This document shows positions 26,263 to 38,030 of a stretch of DNA of 64,000 nucleotides, in pieces. The position numbers and the translations under genes are program-made. Each line of letters opens with the position of its first letter. Within the stretch, counting starts at the first letter, position 1. Source of the DNA: Podocnemis expansa (lineage: Eukaryota; Chordata; Testudines; Podocnemididae); assembly GCA_007922195.1 (NCBI GenBank), contig ML681981.1, forward strand, positions 9,792,369 through 9,856,368, given 5' to 3'. Below the pieces are notes generated by a model. It had not been told where the DNA came from, ran no database searches, and worked only from the letters and a program-made list of their open reading frames with translations.

Positions 26263-29200
26263 CGGGGGCTTTTTAGCACAGAGCTAGAATTAAATAATTA
26301 GTTATGTGTTTTATATATTTGATCAGAAGAAATAAAAAAAATCAAGTATATGGAATTTGCAGTGACTTTGACAAATTGATTACTCCTGGAATATATTTGC
26401 TAGACTTCCTCTGTGTTGGATAAAAGACCCTGAATAAGTACTTACTTTAATCATCCCTTTTTCTTACTGCAGCCTGACACAAATTTTCTTTAAAAGGCCA
26501 TCAATTCCCTAAAGATATTTATTTCATGGGTAATTCTGACAATTTGTCAGAGAGAGCAGACTAGCAATATAACTTAGTTTTAAATGCCTAGACTTGAACA
26601 TTCTATTCTGATTTTCCATGCTTTAACCTTTTATCCTCTGTGAAGGACTGCATTCCAAGCAGCAGCAGATGCCAGGAACCATCATATTTTAAATTCTTTG
26701 TTAGTATTAATAATTTACAGGGACTTGCATTAGATACAGGCTATGCAGGCTTTTTGCCTAAATTGTGGGAAACAATTCTTTGCATCTGTCTGTCTGAAGA
26801 AGCGTACCAAGAAAGTAAAAAACTGTTCATTTTCCAGTGATTTGTTTTTTTCTTTCCCATACAGAGTTTGGTTCTTCCAGCATTACATAGAAAATTAGGT
26901 CAGATTCTAACATCTTTCTTGATCAAAATAGGCTGCTGTAGTCCTCCCCACCCCCGCCCCATTACTTGGTTGGTGTTTTTTCTGACATGTAAATGATTAT
27001 CAGAATGTAAGATAAATACTACCAAGGTTTTACTTGGAGGCAAGAAATGAGTAACTCTGTATAACAAGGCCTTATTCTGATCTGCCTAATTAGTTATGCA
27101 TATCTATAACATTGAAAATCTGTGGTTCAACTGAAACTCTTTTGCCATAGGTTAACTGATTAAATGGATATGATTTCTGCCTGTATTAGGCTTCCTCACA
27201 TAGCAATGACCAATACTGCAGGCTGCTACAGAGTATTATAATGACTTTTCATGGACTAGTTTCAGTTGTACATTGTCGTCAATTTTCTAGCATGTCAGTT
27301 ATTACATTTGAGTGAGTAGTCTTATCATGCATGAGTTTTCCTAACACAAAGAAGAGGAAATATGTACACCCTTGTGATGCAGTTTACAGATAGCTTCTTA
27401 AAACTAAACAGGTGATGGAGCAGTACTGAGCCAAGAAGGCTCTGCATCTCAGTAGCTGCAGAGTGTGCTCCAAATAGAGGACCTGTTTGAAATGCAGCTG
27501 TGGCAATCAAGCTGATAACCAGGGGCTCAGCCAAATGCATGTCTCTTGTGAACGTGAAGGACGAGGAGCCTCCATCCTAGTCATATCTTGATTTCACTTT
27601 GAACAAGTTCCTTTAACTTAGTATTCTTCCAGGCTTATGTGAGGACTGAGAGTTTCTATCCCTTGCTGCAACTCACCACCATCCTCAAAAGAAGCTCAAA
27701 GGCAGCCTGTTATTAGGAGCCAAAAAAGACTATTAGATTAGGATCTTTGAGAAGCCTACTGCAATAATGTCAAGACATAGCATAAACAGTGTGCCCCATG
27801 GAAGGATTTACAAGTGTTGTTTAAAATTATACGCAGACTTACACATTCCTTAAAGTCTTCCAGAAGCCTGAAGTTGCTAAGGATTAGAGGTGGAAAAATA
27901 TTTAAGACATCATGTTGAGTGTCAGGACAACTTACAGACTTTTCTTTTTAAGAATGTAAAAGTTTCTCTACTTGACCATTGCCCAAAAAACCTCCAGAGG
28001 GGAATAAAATCAATTAATCATTTGCCATATCCAGATGGTAAGAAAATGAATAGTTTCATCATTAAGCTCACTACCTAAAATGTTCCTAGAGAAATATAAA
28101 TTAATTCTTAATTTGCTATGGACACATGGTTGTTCAGAAGAAACTTTCATACCCTAATAATTATGTGGGGTCTTCTGCATTGGATAACCCTAAATCTGGT
28201 GTTTTATTTTGTCTACCATTAGAGTCTTGGCTCATAGAAGACTAAATGAGTCTGAATGTCAACTTCCTCATAAGGTCTTGGAGAACACTGATCTTTTGCA
28301 CTTCTAATATAAGAACTAGTGTTATACTAGTCGATATTTGCTTGTGGAGCTATATGAAAATCAAAATTTAACCTAATTAGAAAGAAAAAAAAAAGCTATG
28401 GTAAGACCACAGTTAAGACTGTGGCAAAACTTTATGCAATCAGAACCTTAAACGAATTCAAATAAGTCAAGGGAAAAGATGGGTACCTTCCTTTCCACAT
28501 TCATATGCCCCATAGTGCTATTGCTAATGCACTCCAGTGCCCCTAAGCTTTTCACAGCTCTCTCCAGTAAATACCCCGAAGCTATCCTGAGCTCCCTCAA
28601 ACTTACACTTAAAAACAAAACATTTACAGTGAGCTTGTATGCTTTCATATCAATACCAAGAGCTTAGCTCATCTGACTGTGACATACTCTATGCATTCGA
28701 GAAGTTATTCTCTCCAACACTACTGTGAGGTCATGCTGTTTGTTTTATTGAAAAACCGTTCCAATGGAAATTTTTCAACTTGTTAGATGTTTCTTGGTAC
28801 CTGGTTGATTGTGACGATGATCTGAAAGTATTTTTTTGGTCTGAAAGAGTAAATTTAATTTAGGAATCATTATCAAGTGATCAGTGGTGCCGAAGTGACT
28901 AGCTGAGAAGGTCTTCCTTCATTGCATAAGGAAGGAAATGGGAATATAGGTTGCTGAGTGAATCAACCAATTGTCATCCAGTTTGATATAGATGAAAGCA
29001 TCAGTCAGGCTAATTTATATGAAAGGAAATTGGTTGCCTTCATGCGACTAATATGATGTTGTTTAATTTATATATCATGATTTACATTGAAAGAAATTGG
29101 AAATTTATCAAGAAGTTCAAGATGATAAAAATGCAATAACTCTTATATCATTCTTTTTATTACACATGGCCTTTAAAACGTGTCAGGTTCCTGAAAGATA

Positions 29201-29333
29201 AACTTGAAGGACCTCCAAACACCTGCTGATTAGGTCTTGTTTTAACTATCAGAAATTTTATTTTGATAACAGTTTGACAGTTAATGAACTGTGTGATATT
29301 GGTTTTATCATGCACATTTGTAACGTCTCCTGC

Positions 29334-29871
29334 AGGGTTGGCTTAAGTGGCCCAGGGACCCTGGGCAGCCCCCCCACTATAGCCTCTCCCGAGCCTGGTG
29401 CCCACTGCAGGCCCCCCCACGGCAGTACTCCCACCCTGGGCTCGCTCTGGCCAGTCTGTCCCCTGGAGACCCAGCTGGTGCCTGTTGTGGCCCCAGTGCA
29501 GTCCCCCAGGGCCACAGGCCCTGGAAGGCTGTGCTGGAGAGGAGACTGTGCCATGGGCCAAATAGCGCCGCCCCTGAGCAGAGTGAACAGGTGTTGAGCT
29601 GACCCACCTTGCCCCACTCCTGGAGGTGGACCAGCTGGCCCAGGATCAGGGTGGAAAATGCAGACCCCAGCTTCTGGCTTCAGGTTTCCACTCCAGTGCA
29701 GCCAGGGCAGGAGTGCTCACTCCCCCAAGCCCCACCAGCACTGAGTAGGACAGGGTGTGGGTGGATTATCACAAGAATTTTAGGGGCTGGAGTCTGGGTC
29801 ACCCCCTTTTGACCAGGGCCTAGGGCTTCAGCCCCTTTAGCCCCTTTGATAATCTGGCCCTGCTGCCCTGC
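29334..29871 (-). mobile_element. GC-rich hAT-like repeat, copy 1
   Basis: The ends are 'cagggttggcttaagtggcc' and 'gataatctggccctg', matching inverted termini. Internal GC is far above the surrounding intron. The reverse complement aligns with 37258-37805: 'ctttaggggctgaag', 'aaaagggggcca', 'agtgctgaggcagg'-like stretches in the same order. The flanking octamers are only partly alike, so the target duplication is unproven. Overlapping open frames up to 119 codons reflect high GC and resemble nothing known. Confidence 0.6.
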
Positions 29872-30504
29872 ATTCTGCTCATAGCCTATCTCTTCGAGAA
29901 CAACTAACACTCCAAGTCACCAAGAGCTGCCATTTTTGTAAACCAGTGAAAGCTTTCAGAGGATGTTACCTTCTGCATCCTGTCAACTCCCTTTGAAATC
30001 TAGAATTTCCTCCTAAAAATGCATTGTAGCAAGGCTCAGAACAAGTTTTGAGTTTCAGTTCTGGATCAGTCACAGATTTAAGATCTACTATTTTGTAATT
30101 TGGCTATTGGAAACAACCCTTTTTCAATTATGTAAATTTTTCTTGGTAGATTATCACATTTTAAACCTTTAACTATCAATGTGAATTATGTTCACAAAAG
30201 CTTTTAGGTATCTTCTAAAGATGTCTTTTTATGATTTATTTATGGTAGTAACTACAGTGAACTAGACACCTCCCAGAAATTCTGAAAGGGATGGGCCATA
30301 CTACAAGAATCTCCCAGGACAGACCTACAAGTTAGAAGAAGGGGAACAATGTTTCTTCTAAGTAGATTTTCTGTAGGTGGGATTCAAATCAAGGATGTTT
30401 GATGTATGTAGCACAGCAGAAGTGTGTCTTTTTGCTAAAGATGTAAATGTTGAATTTGCCTCCTCAAATGCCATGGTTATAATTTTTTGGTTTATAAGAT
30501 GTAT

Positions 30505-30600
30505 ACAATTGCACTCATTGGGTGAAATCCTGGTCCAATTGATGTTAATAGCAAAACTCCCTTTGTCTTCAATATGGAGGGGAGTTCATTATACTATGGG
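30505..30600. repeat. Old foldback interspersed repeat, small fragment
   Basis: 'gggtgaaatcctggtccaat' followed by 'agcaaaactccctttgtctt' resembles an abundant amniote foldback repeat with 'tgaaatcctggcc' ends and a 'ggcaaaactcccattgactt' core. Diverged and short; recognition from memory only. Confidence 0.4.
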
Positions 30601-30734
30601 AAGTGGGGCTGGTCTGCTGAAATCAATAAAAAATAGTACCAATAAAATGTAGAAATGGTTCTAAAATAATTCCCAAACCTTGTAGAATATTTGGAATTGT
30701 GATAAAGTTAGGTATGTCAATCCCAGAATGCTAA

Positions 30735-31210
30735 AGGCCCTTCTCCCTGCAGGAAGGAGGAGGGTTATTGCAGGGTTATTAGAGACACCTGAGCTTAATT
30801 AATGGCTACGCCAGACCTGTTAAAGCCCCATCTCTGCTAGAGCCAGTGGGCAGAAGGGACAGAGACACCCTCCTAGGAATAGCAGCAGAGACTTCCCAGT
30901 GATTCTCCTCAGAAAGGGAGCAGCAAAAGAATGTAAAAAAATAATAATAATAATAATTATGGGAAGGGCTAATATGGCTCTGACCTGCAGGGTGACAACA
31001 CTCCATCCACAGCCCTACCAAAGGAGCCGAAGAAGCAGAGCCCAGAACATTATAGGCTGACCAACACCCTGTGGGATGAAAAGATGCTCCGCAGGCCTGA
31101 ACCAGGACCCACACTGAACACACTAACTGAGAGGCACAAAGGGGAGAAACCAAAAGGACTTGTCCAGGGTGGCCCATCACATCAGACGAGATAGCTGTTA
31201 CCCAGCAAGA
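30735..31210. other. Unclassified GC-richer block with AAT run, possible LTR remnant
   Basis: A GC-richer segment containing 'cctgcaggaaggaggaggg', an (ATA)n stretch at 30931-30957 and 'cagggtgacaacactccatc'. A minus-strand frame of 124 codons is not similar to anything I recognise. No terminal repeats or target duplication were seen. It could be a remnant of an LTR element or other interspersed repeat. Confidence 0.3.
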
Positions 31211-32036
31211 CTCAGGGAGTTACTTTTCAACAGAATGAAGAATCAACATGTTAGCATGATGTGGTACTGCAGAAAAGTTTCAGTGTAGAGGAAGAGGGCA
31301 ATAACCCCATAGTTAAATTCCTTAACACTTGCCAATATAAAGGAATGTGTGACTTTTTTTTTTTTGACAAATTATAACACCTCCACTGTTTGCAGAAACC
31401 CTTTTTTATTTGACAGAGACCCTCCCCTACCATTGGACTATACAAATATCTTTTCTTTGTCTCTTAAAATACTGTTCAGTGGTAACTGATTTCTGCAAGG
31501 CTAAAAAATTATCATTTTCATCTTCCCCACTTGCATTCCTCAGGAAACTGCTGGAAATTTGCCAAAATCCCTGAAAATCAAAAAAAGCCAGGCCCATGCA
31601 GCTGCCACAGCAGCTGGATTGAGAATACCTGAGAGTTGCCAAAACGACTGAGAGAGATCAGGAAGACATTGTGGCCAAATTAAGGTTTCAGTGACAACTG
31701 TAAATTTGGCATTTTCTAAATTCCAATTGCTTGACTTTTCAGTGTAAACATTTTTCTCATGTAGTTTTTTGTATGTAACTGATACTTATTTGGGATGACC
31801 TGTGTATATATCTATGACTTTGCCAATGATGGTCAGAACAGCTAATCTAAATTCAGGCTGACCAGATCTTCATATCAGATCACCATGTTTCTTTGTTTCT
31901 ATAGCAATATACATACACAAATGGTTTTGTAGCACTAAAAGATAACTTCATATTTTCAACTAACAGTTAATTTCTATCTCTGCATGGATTCAGTGTGGTC
32001 AATAATTTGTTTGTTTTGTTTTGTTTATTTTAATAG

Positions 32037-32201
32037 TGAACTTATCTTGTCCAGCATTGACTTTGGTGCGACTGGAGATTGGGTGTGTCTGGTCAACAAC
32101 TCTTATGGAACCAGTACTAAGCAAGTAGAGATTGTAGTACTAGAAACAGCAGCACCTTACTGCCCTGAAGAAAGAATAATTAATAATAAAGGAGAGTTCA
32201 G
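32037..32201 (+). CDS. ADGRA1-like: Exon B: second half of Ig domain and start of the HRM domain
   Basis: 165-nt internal exon between acceptor 'tttattttaatag' and donor 'ttcag|gtatga'. Its first base completes the Arg codon begun in exon A; its last two bases (AG) are completed by exon C. It supplies the second Ig cysteine in GDWVC, preceded by LILSSIDFGAT, so the Ig disulfide joins exons A and B. The run VEIVVLETAAPYCPEERIIN closes the Ig fold and gives the first HRM cysteine (YCP). NNS is a potential N-glycosylation site. The reading frame is open and the phases fit, which rules out pseudogenisation in this part. Compared with ADGRA2, 'KQVEIVVLET' is shared; compared with ADGRA3, 'NNKGEFR' is closer. 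Confidence 0.95.
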
Positions 32202-32484
32202 GTATGATTTCCTCTGAATCTAAAATACACAACCCTTGAAGAAAGAAAAGGATTTTGTCTTTTATAAAATGTAAATTCATCCAGGACATATTACTTATAA
32301 CAGGTCCTTAAACATTTTCTCAGCATGGAACTCATATTAATGTGGGAAATTGACCTGTGAACTGTTTTCTTGCCCATCCATGATTATTTAAACATCACTG
32401 TGGCAACTATAGCAAATGCTCATGTGGCAAAGGAATGTAAAGAAAATATCTTATTTACTTTTTGCTGTCCTTTTAATGGGTTAT

Positions 32485-32731
32485 AGCAGGAAGAAGAACC
32501 AATTCCTTGTGACCAGCCAGATCTCTGAGGACTAGAAGCAAGTGTTCCATGGTCCATAGAATGCATTCTGAGAACCTCTGATATATTGATTATATCATAG
32601 CATGGGTTGGCGATAAAGGGTTTTGCCTTCCTTTTAATTAAGGCTAAATGGGAGAGGATTCTGAAAACTTCTAGGAAATTTTTTTCTGTTATAACATGGG
32701 ATTATAGTAAAGAAAAGGTTGAGAACCACTG
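32485..32731. mobile_element. hAT-type transposon fragments
   Basis: Two hAT-like terminal sequences point in the same direction: 'gcattctgagaacctctg' (ending near 32580) and 'aaaggttgagaaccactg' (ending 32731). Both read as CAG(A/T)GGTTCTCA on the minus strand, the hAT/Charlie TIR. No matching opposite ends or duplications were found, so these are partial copies. Confidence 0.45.
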
Positions 32732-33066
32732 TACTAAAACATTAAAATATAAAATCTTACATAAATTCTGATGAATCCATTCTAGTTCAATTAGTTTTGG
32801 TCAGGTGATAATAAGAGCAATAACTAGCATACAACTGTTATGGAATATTCCACTGGAGATAATAAAAATGTAAAGTGAAATTTGTTCAGATAAGCAAACA
32901 GATGCTTGAGGTGACATTTTATTAACATAATGTCTGAATTCCTAAAATACCTAGAAATGTATAATAGGAGTTGAAAAAATAAACAGAACACGTAACCCTG
33001 GCTTCTGAAAAATTTGCTTTTAAATAAAATGTTTATTAACTGAAATTATATTTTCAAAGTCACTAA

Positions 33067-33580
33067 GGCTGTGTCTATACATAGGCAGTTAAAGTGATTT
33101 AACTTAGTGATCTAACTGAATCGCTATAAAAATCATTAAATTCATTTAAGTTACATTGATTTAATGGGTCCACACCAAAAAACTCAAATCACACTAGCAA
33201 GTCCAGGGAAACAACTTGCTAGTTCGATTTAGGAGAGGGGCACCATGGAAGGTGTGGCAAGATGGTCCTCTAAAAGGGCCATGCCCCCACCCAATACATG
33301 AAAAGAGAAAGTTACCCTGGGGAGCAAAAGGGCAAAAGTGTTAGATCAAAACAACCATTTAATCGAAATAATACATCCCAACGGGGTTACTTCAATGTAA
33401 CGGTTTTGATCTAAACGTCGTTTTGATATAAAATGAGGTTTTATTGAGTCACTATACCCTCCCTTATTTTGAAATGAGGGAGCTCGTCATTTCAAAATAA
33501 GAAAACATCGTGTGGACCTAACGATTTTCAAATCGAAATAACCAGCATTATTTCGATTTAAAACCTGTGTGGACATACCC
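33067..33580. mobile_element. Non-autonomous PIF/Harbinger-like transposon
   Basis: The element starts 'ggctgtgtctatacatagg' and ends 'cctgtgtggacataccc', inverted termini of the 'gggtatgtctacac' group. It is flanked by TAA on both sides (33064-33066 and 33581-33583), matching the 3-bp TWA duplication of PIF/Harbinger elements. It is rich in 'cgattt' and 'atcgaaata' motifs. 514 bp, no transposase. A 3-bp duplication is weak proof by itself. Confidence 0.65.
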
Positions 33581-35520
33581 TAAATGTATTACGTTTATGT
33601 AGACTTTTCTACTAAAATTACATATTAGTCATATTGTCTGCACAAGAAGGTCAAATTTAACTTCTAATTTATCACCCGCTTTAATTGTATGCTATATTAA
33701 TGAAAGCTTTTAACCCTAAAATGGGAGAACCAGAAATTCCATAAAACTTGCTATGACTTTTGCTGATATTAAGTGGAAGAAGTTAAAATATGATGGTTGA
33801 TGAATATTGAACTGTCCTTCAGTAACACCAATGTGTTCTGTAACAATCCCAAAGAAAAAGAGGATAACTTGTTGCCAGTAGGTTACCAAAAGGGTTGATG
33901 TTGCATAATTTAAAGGAAAAGTAAGGTGGGCAGGGAGCTTGGAGTATGCCATCTTTCTGTGGTGGAGCTCAATGCTGTCAGTACAACCTTCAAACTGGAA
34001 TAGATATCTTCATTTTCATTGGAATTTGCTTTTGTTCTCACAGTTCTACAACCTCCTGCCATTCCACCACACCCAATCCCTGCAAGAATACTGTTGCTTT
34101 CCCACAAATTTCGGCGAAAATGTTCAGTAATAGAAGACATCTAACTAAGTCCCTTGGATTCCTTTGAAAGTCTGAACTGGAGTTTGCTGGACTTATTTGT
34201 CACTGGCAAAACTACCTTTCTGTTCAACCCAGAAAGGGTGAATTTTGGGTGCTTTTTAATGAACTCCTTTTAAAATATAGTATATAAAATTGTACTGAAA
34301 AGCACACAATGCAGCTTTCAAGTGGCAACTTTAAGAGGCCTGTTAGACTCTTTCTAGAAAATTTCATCCTTTTCTTTATAAATAAAAGATCTATAAATTC
34401 CTGCATAGTATTTCAAACTAACACCAAGGGTATTTTGCCATTTTATCTAAATCAAAAGATCAGGATTACATGTTTCTCTCTTTATTGATCATCTTTCAGA
34501 AAATCCACACAAATTTAGTTTTGAAGCATAGATCAAAAGCATCTTGAATCCATGGATTCTTTCAGCATTTGAAGAGAATTAATATAAAATTATAGAGGAC
34601 TTCTTTGGAGCAAACTTAACATTAACATTTGAAGCTTGTTTCAAAGGTTTCTCTGAAATGTAGCTAACATGCCTGTAATTTATTTGGAAAGATCATTGAC
34701 GTTTTGACATCATAACAAATATGTAGGTAGGAAGATATTGGCCACAAAAGCAAAACTAAAAAGAAATGCCTCTTTATTGGGAAAAGAAGTAATAAATGCT
34801 CTGGAAGGTTAGTCCTTTTAGTTGGCAAGCCCAGGTGGTATTTATAATGAACAGTTGCAGTAAGAATGTTATGCAGTGTAAATCAAAGTGAACTGATTCT
34901 ATGACCTGAAAGATATTTTGAGTGATGCTGTATTTTGCTTTCCACTCATTATAAGTCTGTTTTTAAATGCTAAAGATTAAAATTATGATATTTCATTGTT
35001 CATATCCTAAAGGTCCAGTTTAGTCAATCTTCCTTGCATTAGGCACACCTTATTTGCTCCTTGTTCATTTTATGTTTTAGTAAGAATTGGGCCTTTACCT
35101 AATACAGTACACTACAAAACTTTCACAAATGGTAATATTGAATATAAATGCAAAGAGGAGACTATGTGGTATTTTATTTGTTTTATTTTTTCCTAAAACT
35201 CTGTTCAGATTTTGTTTTGCTTCCAATGCTTTTGTTCCCTATAATGAAATATTCCAGTGGTTACTCAGCTGTGGAAAAGGAAGATCATTTTTCTTCTTGG
35301 CTTAGCTTTGTTTGGAATTGAAAAGTTGTACAAGGTTCAGAACCTGTCAGTATGTTGTGCACTAATGTTCAAATCAATCTGTGCAGCAAAAGCAAAAGGA
35401 GTTAATGTACATATTTAATTTAAACATTAATAATCAAGCAATGCTACATGTGTCACTGACAGGCTGTTTATTTGTAGCACTGCTTGGGTCTAATTATGAC
35501 ATCAGTATAATTTTACTCGA

Positions 35521-35600
35521 GGGTATGTCTACACAGCATTTTGGAGTGAGCCTCTCTGCCTCAGTTGACACATGTGAAACCCACTGTGCTCCCTCCACAC
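35521..35600. mobile_element. Truncated MITE with 'gggtatgtctacac' end
   Basis: 'gagggtatgtctacacagc' followed by 'attttggagtgagcctct' matches the terminus and subterminal region of a common reptile MITE. Only one end is visible; it runs into a CA-rich microsatellite at 35598-35619. Confidence 0.5.
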
Positions 35601-36555
35601 ACACACACACGCACACACCCCAATAGGCTTAATTCTCTACAAACTTGGTGGTGACCATCTGAAACTCTGCAAGATTGTCATGAGGTTTTAATCTTTCACT
35701 CATTTGAACATGCTTTGTCCCCACTGCCCTGACTACTACACGGAATTCAGATTTGAAAGTAACAGGTTCCCTGAAATTTGTGATGTTTGTGAGAAGGCAG
35801 TGGCAGTACAGAGACTTTGTATTGCCTACTGGTCCCCTCTAGTGTAATGAAACTGTGCTAACGCAGTTACCCTCTGAACCCTCTTTCCAGGAGTGACTTG
35901 GTAGCACAGCAGAGGAGCTCTTGCACTAATTTACACTGGATTATCTACTATACTTTTTAGAGGAAAACCTGCTAGAGTATAACTGTCCCCTTTCACCTTG
36001 GGCTTAGCATCCTTCTTGCCCATGGCACCCAAATTCCACAAACCCCAAATAGGTTGGTTTCCACATGCTTAAAGGAGAAAGAGGAGCTTGTGGTGGAACT
36101 CATGTTCTTCCTTCTGTGGCTTTGAGCCAAAATCCACAGTACAAATGGCATTCCCCTTTTGGAGCATTTGCCTCTTAGTTTTTAATAACATGTTGCATTT
36201 TCAGAGCTTTCAGTGGCCTTTAACTCTGCAAGAGCTGCATAGACATTCATGGACAAGTAATGCCTTCTATATATATATATTTTTTAACAACCAAACGCCT
36301 CATTAGAACAAATCAGTTGCCAGTTTACATTACTGCCAGACTCTGGGTTAGTGTATTTTTGGCATTTCCCAGGAAAACAAAGTAATTTACCACAAAGGGC
36401 AAAAACAGGAAGCTATTTTTAGAAGATAAATGTTTTAAATTATTACTTTGCACTGATGATTTTTTCAAATGTTCTGCCATGTTGCTGCCACATTGTAAAT
36501 TGATTCTAAATAAGGCATGTCAAGTTAAAATGTCTTATTTTTATCCACTTCATAG

Positions 36556-36754
36556 ATGGCCCAAAACTCTGGCTGGGATAACTGCTTATCATGCCTGTCT
36601 TCAGTATTCACTTAGCTCCATTTCCCTCCACAATGGAGCACAAGAGTCAAAGGCATGGCGTAAATGTAACCGGACAGGACGCTGGGCGGAAGAAAACTAT
36701 TCTGAATGTCCATATTCACAAGAAGTAACTCAAGTCCTTTATGCCTTTAGCCAG
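36556..36754 (+). CDS. ADGRA1-like: Exon C: hormone-receptor (HRM) domain
   Basis: 199-nt internal exon with acceptor 'tccacttcatag' and donor 'ccag|gtaaga'. The first base completes the Arg codon split after exon B and the exon ends on a codon boundary. It encodes WPKTLAGITAY, then CLQYSLSS, the HRM signature RKCNRTGRWAEENYSEC, and the linker EVTQVLYAFSQ into the GAIN domain. The cysteine and tryptophan spacing is that of the HRM fold, here on the extracellular side of an adhesion GPCR. NRT and NYS are potential N-glycosylation sites. 'CLQY' and 'TGRW' favour ADGRA2, 'SKAWRKC' and 'FSQ' favour ADGRA3. This is the clearest single exon for subfamily recognition because WP-TLAGITAY is nearly invariant in the group. 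Confidence 0.96.
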
Positions 36755-37200
36755 GTAAGATTACAAACTCTTTATTCATAGTTACACTTATATACATACC
36801 ACTCTTTCCAGAGGTGGTTGCATGTACTGTACACTAAACAGAATATATGTCTGTTGCTAGGGTATACAGCACTGAGTTCCTGTGAGGATCCAAAATTCCA
36901 TGGAGCAATGTGACCAAGGTGCTTTAAAGCACCAACTAGGGCCACCTTGCTGCAGCTTTGATTTATTGCTGTGCTTCCAACGAACCCTAAGGTTAGGTGC
37001 AAATTTTGGTATTTCTAAATTCTAGCAAGTCAATATGAAGTGCTTAATTTAAATGAGGCAGTCCTCATTAAAAGGGTTTGCAGGACTGATGCCTTCAGAA
37101 AAAGAAAAAGGCCTATCTTGTCTTCGCTTACTTGGCTTCCTGTATCACAAGAAAGATGTTAAAAAAATATGTGAATGTTTTGGGCCTGATTCACTATGAA

Positions 37201-38030
37201 GGGTATATCTATACTCTGATAAAAGACATGCAACAGAGCTGTGGTAGACCTGGGTCCAGAGCGGGATTATAGCAGGGCCTTTAGGGGCTGAAGTCCCAGG
37301 CCTCAGCCAAAAAGGGGGCCACAGGCTCCTAAAACCTCTATCCAGCTCCCCTTTGCCTAATCAGTGCTAGCAGGGCTGGAGTGCTGAGAGCGCTCCTATC
37401 CTGCCAGTGCTGAGGCAGGGTGGGGCCAAGGGGTCAGAGACTGGGGTCTGTGATCTCGCCCTGCCCCCTGGGCCTTTGGATCCAGCCCCACAGGCTGAAT
37501 GGGGCTGGCCAGCACCTGTTCCCTCCGCCTGGGGGGGTGAGGCTGGCTGGCTCATGCCATGACCTCCGTCACTCTGGTGTGGCCTTCCAGGGCCCATGGC
37601 CCTGGGGGGCTGCACTGGGGGCTGTACTGCATGCCAGCCAGCCCTGCCAACCACCCAGGGCCAGACTGGTCAGAGTGCGGCTGGGATGGGAGCGCCCTTT
37701 GACCCAAGCCCCACTCTGTGACAGGCCTCCATGCTGGGGGGCCAAGGGCCCAGGCAGCAGGGAGGGCAGCCAGAGGCCTGAAGGCCAATCAGTCCAGTCC
37801 TGCCTGTGTCAGGTGACTTAGGCTTGTGAGACTTAGACTATGAGGCCATAAAATTGCAATGTAGATTTTCTTGTTCAAGCCTGGGCTCTGTGGCCCTCCT
37901 CCTTATGGGGTCTCAGAACCTGAGCTCCAGCCCAAGCCTGTATATCTACATTGCAATTATATAACTTCATAAGCCTGAGTCAGCTAATCCAAGCCAGACA
38001 CAAATCTTTTATTGCTGTGTAAACATGCCC
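37201..38030. mobile_element. Palindromic MITE with 'gggtatgtctac'-type ends, itself interrupted
   Basis: Left end 'gggtatatctatactctgat', right end 'attgctgtgtaaacatgccc'. Subterminal 'aagacatgcaacagagctg' and 'agctaatccaagccagac' are the inverted arms of the same MITE type as at 53881-54148, and the centre has 'caagcctgggctctgtgg' and 'ctccagcccaagcctgta'. The GC-rich repeat at 37258-37805 is inserted in the left arm. Confidence 0.65.
37258..37805 (+). mobile_element. GC-rich hAT-like repeat, copy 2
   Basis: Starts 'cagagcgggattatagcag' and aligns in order to the reverse complement of 29334-29871. It has very high GC with poly-C/poly-G stretches. The right end 'gtccagtcctgcctg' is a weak match to the expected terminus. 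Its open frames (up to 133 codons) are GC artefacts. It lies inside the MITE at 37201-38030, so it is the younger insertion. Confidence 0.6.

Larger units (their letters stand above)
13240..32036 (+). other. ADGRA1-like: 18.8-kb intron between exons A and B
   Basis: This intron splits the Ig domain between its two disulfide cysteines. Donor gtaatg, acceptor 'tttattttaatag'. It contains the PLE-derived repeats at 17948-19877, 21425-21617, 24498-24765 and 26173-26262, the hAT-like element at 23758-24350, the GC-rich repeat at 29334-29871 and small old repeats. The stretches 13240-15470, 15600-17940, 19890-21420, 24770-26170 and 26265-29330 show nothing I can support beyond AT-rich unique-looking DNA. 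Two blocks, 22500-23640 and 30735-31210, have higher GC and look like diverged interspersed repeats (possibly LTR remnants), but I found no ends, primer-binding site or open frames to prove it. Confidence 0.85.
32202..36555 (+). other. ADGRA1-like: 4.4-kb intron between exons B and C
   Basis: Donor gtatga, acceptor 'atccacttcatag'. It holds a hAT fragment at 32485-32731, the Harbinger-like element at 33067-33580 and a truncated MITE at 35521-35600. The rest (33590-35510, 35610-36550) is AT-rich and shows no further feature I can support, apart from a CA run at 35598-35619 and a TA run near 36269-36280. Confidence 0.85.

Noticed and set aside
29258..29910. Overlapping frames of 67-119 codons on both strands
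   Set aside because: All lie in a GC-rich repeat where stop codons are rare; no two frames show recognisable domains.
37367..37821. Frames of 78-133 codons
   Set aside because: Inside the GC-rich hAT-like repeat; same family as 29.3 kb and no conserved protein between the two copies.
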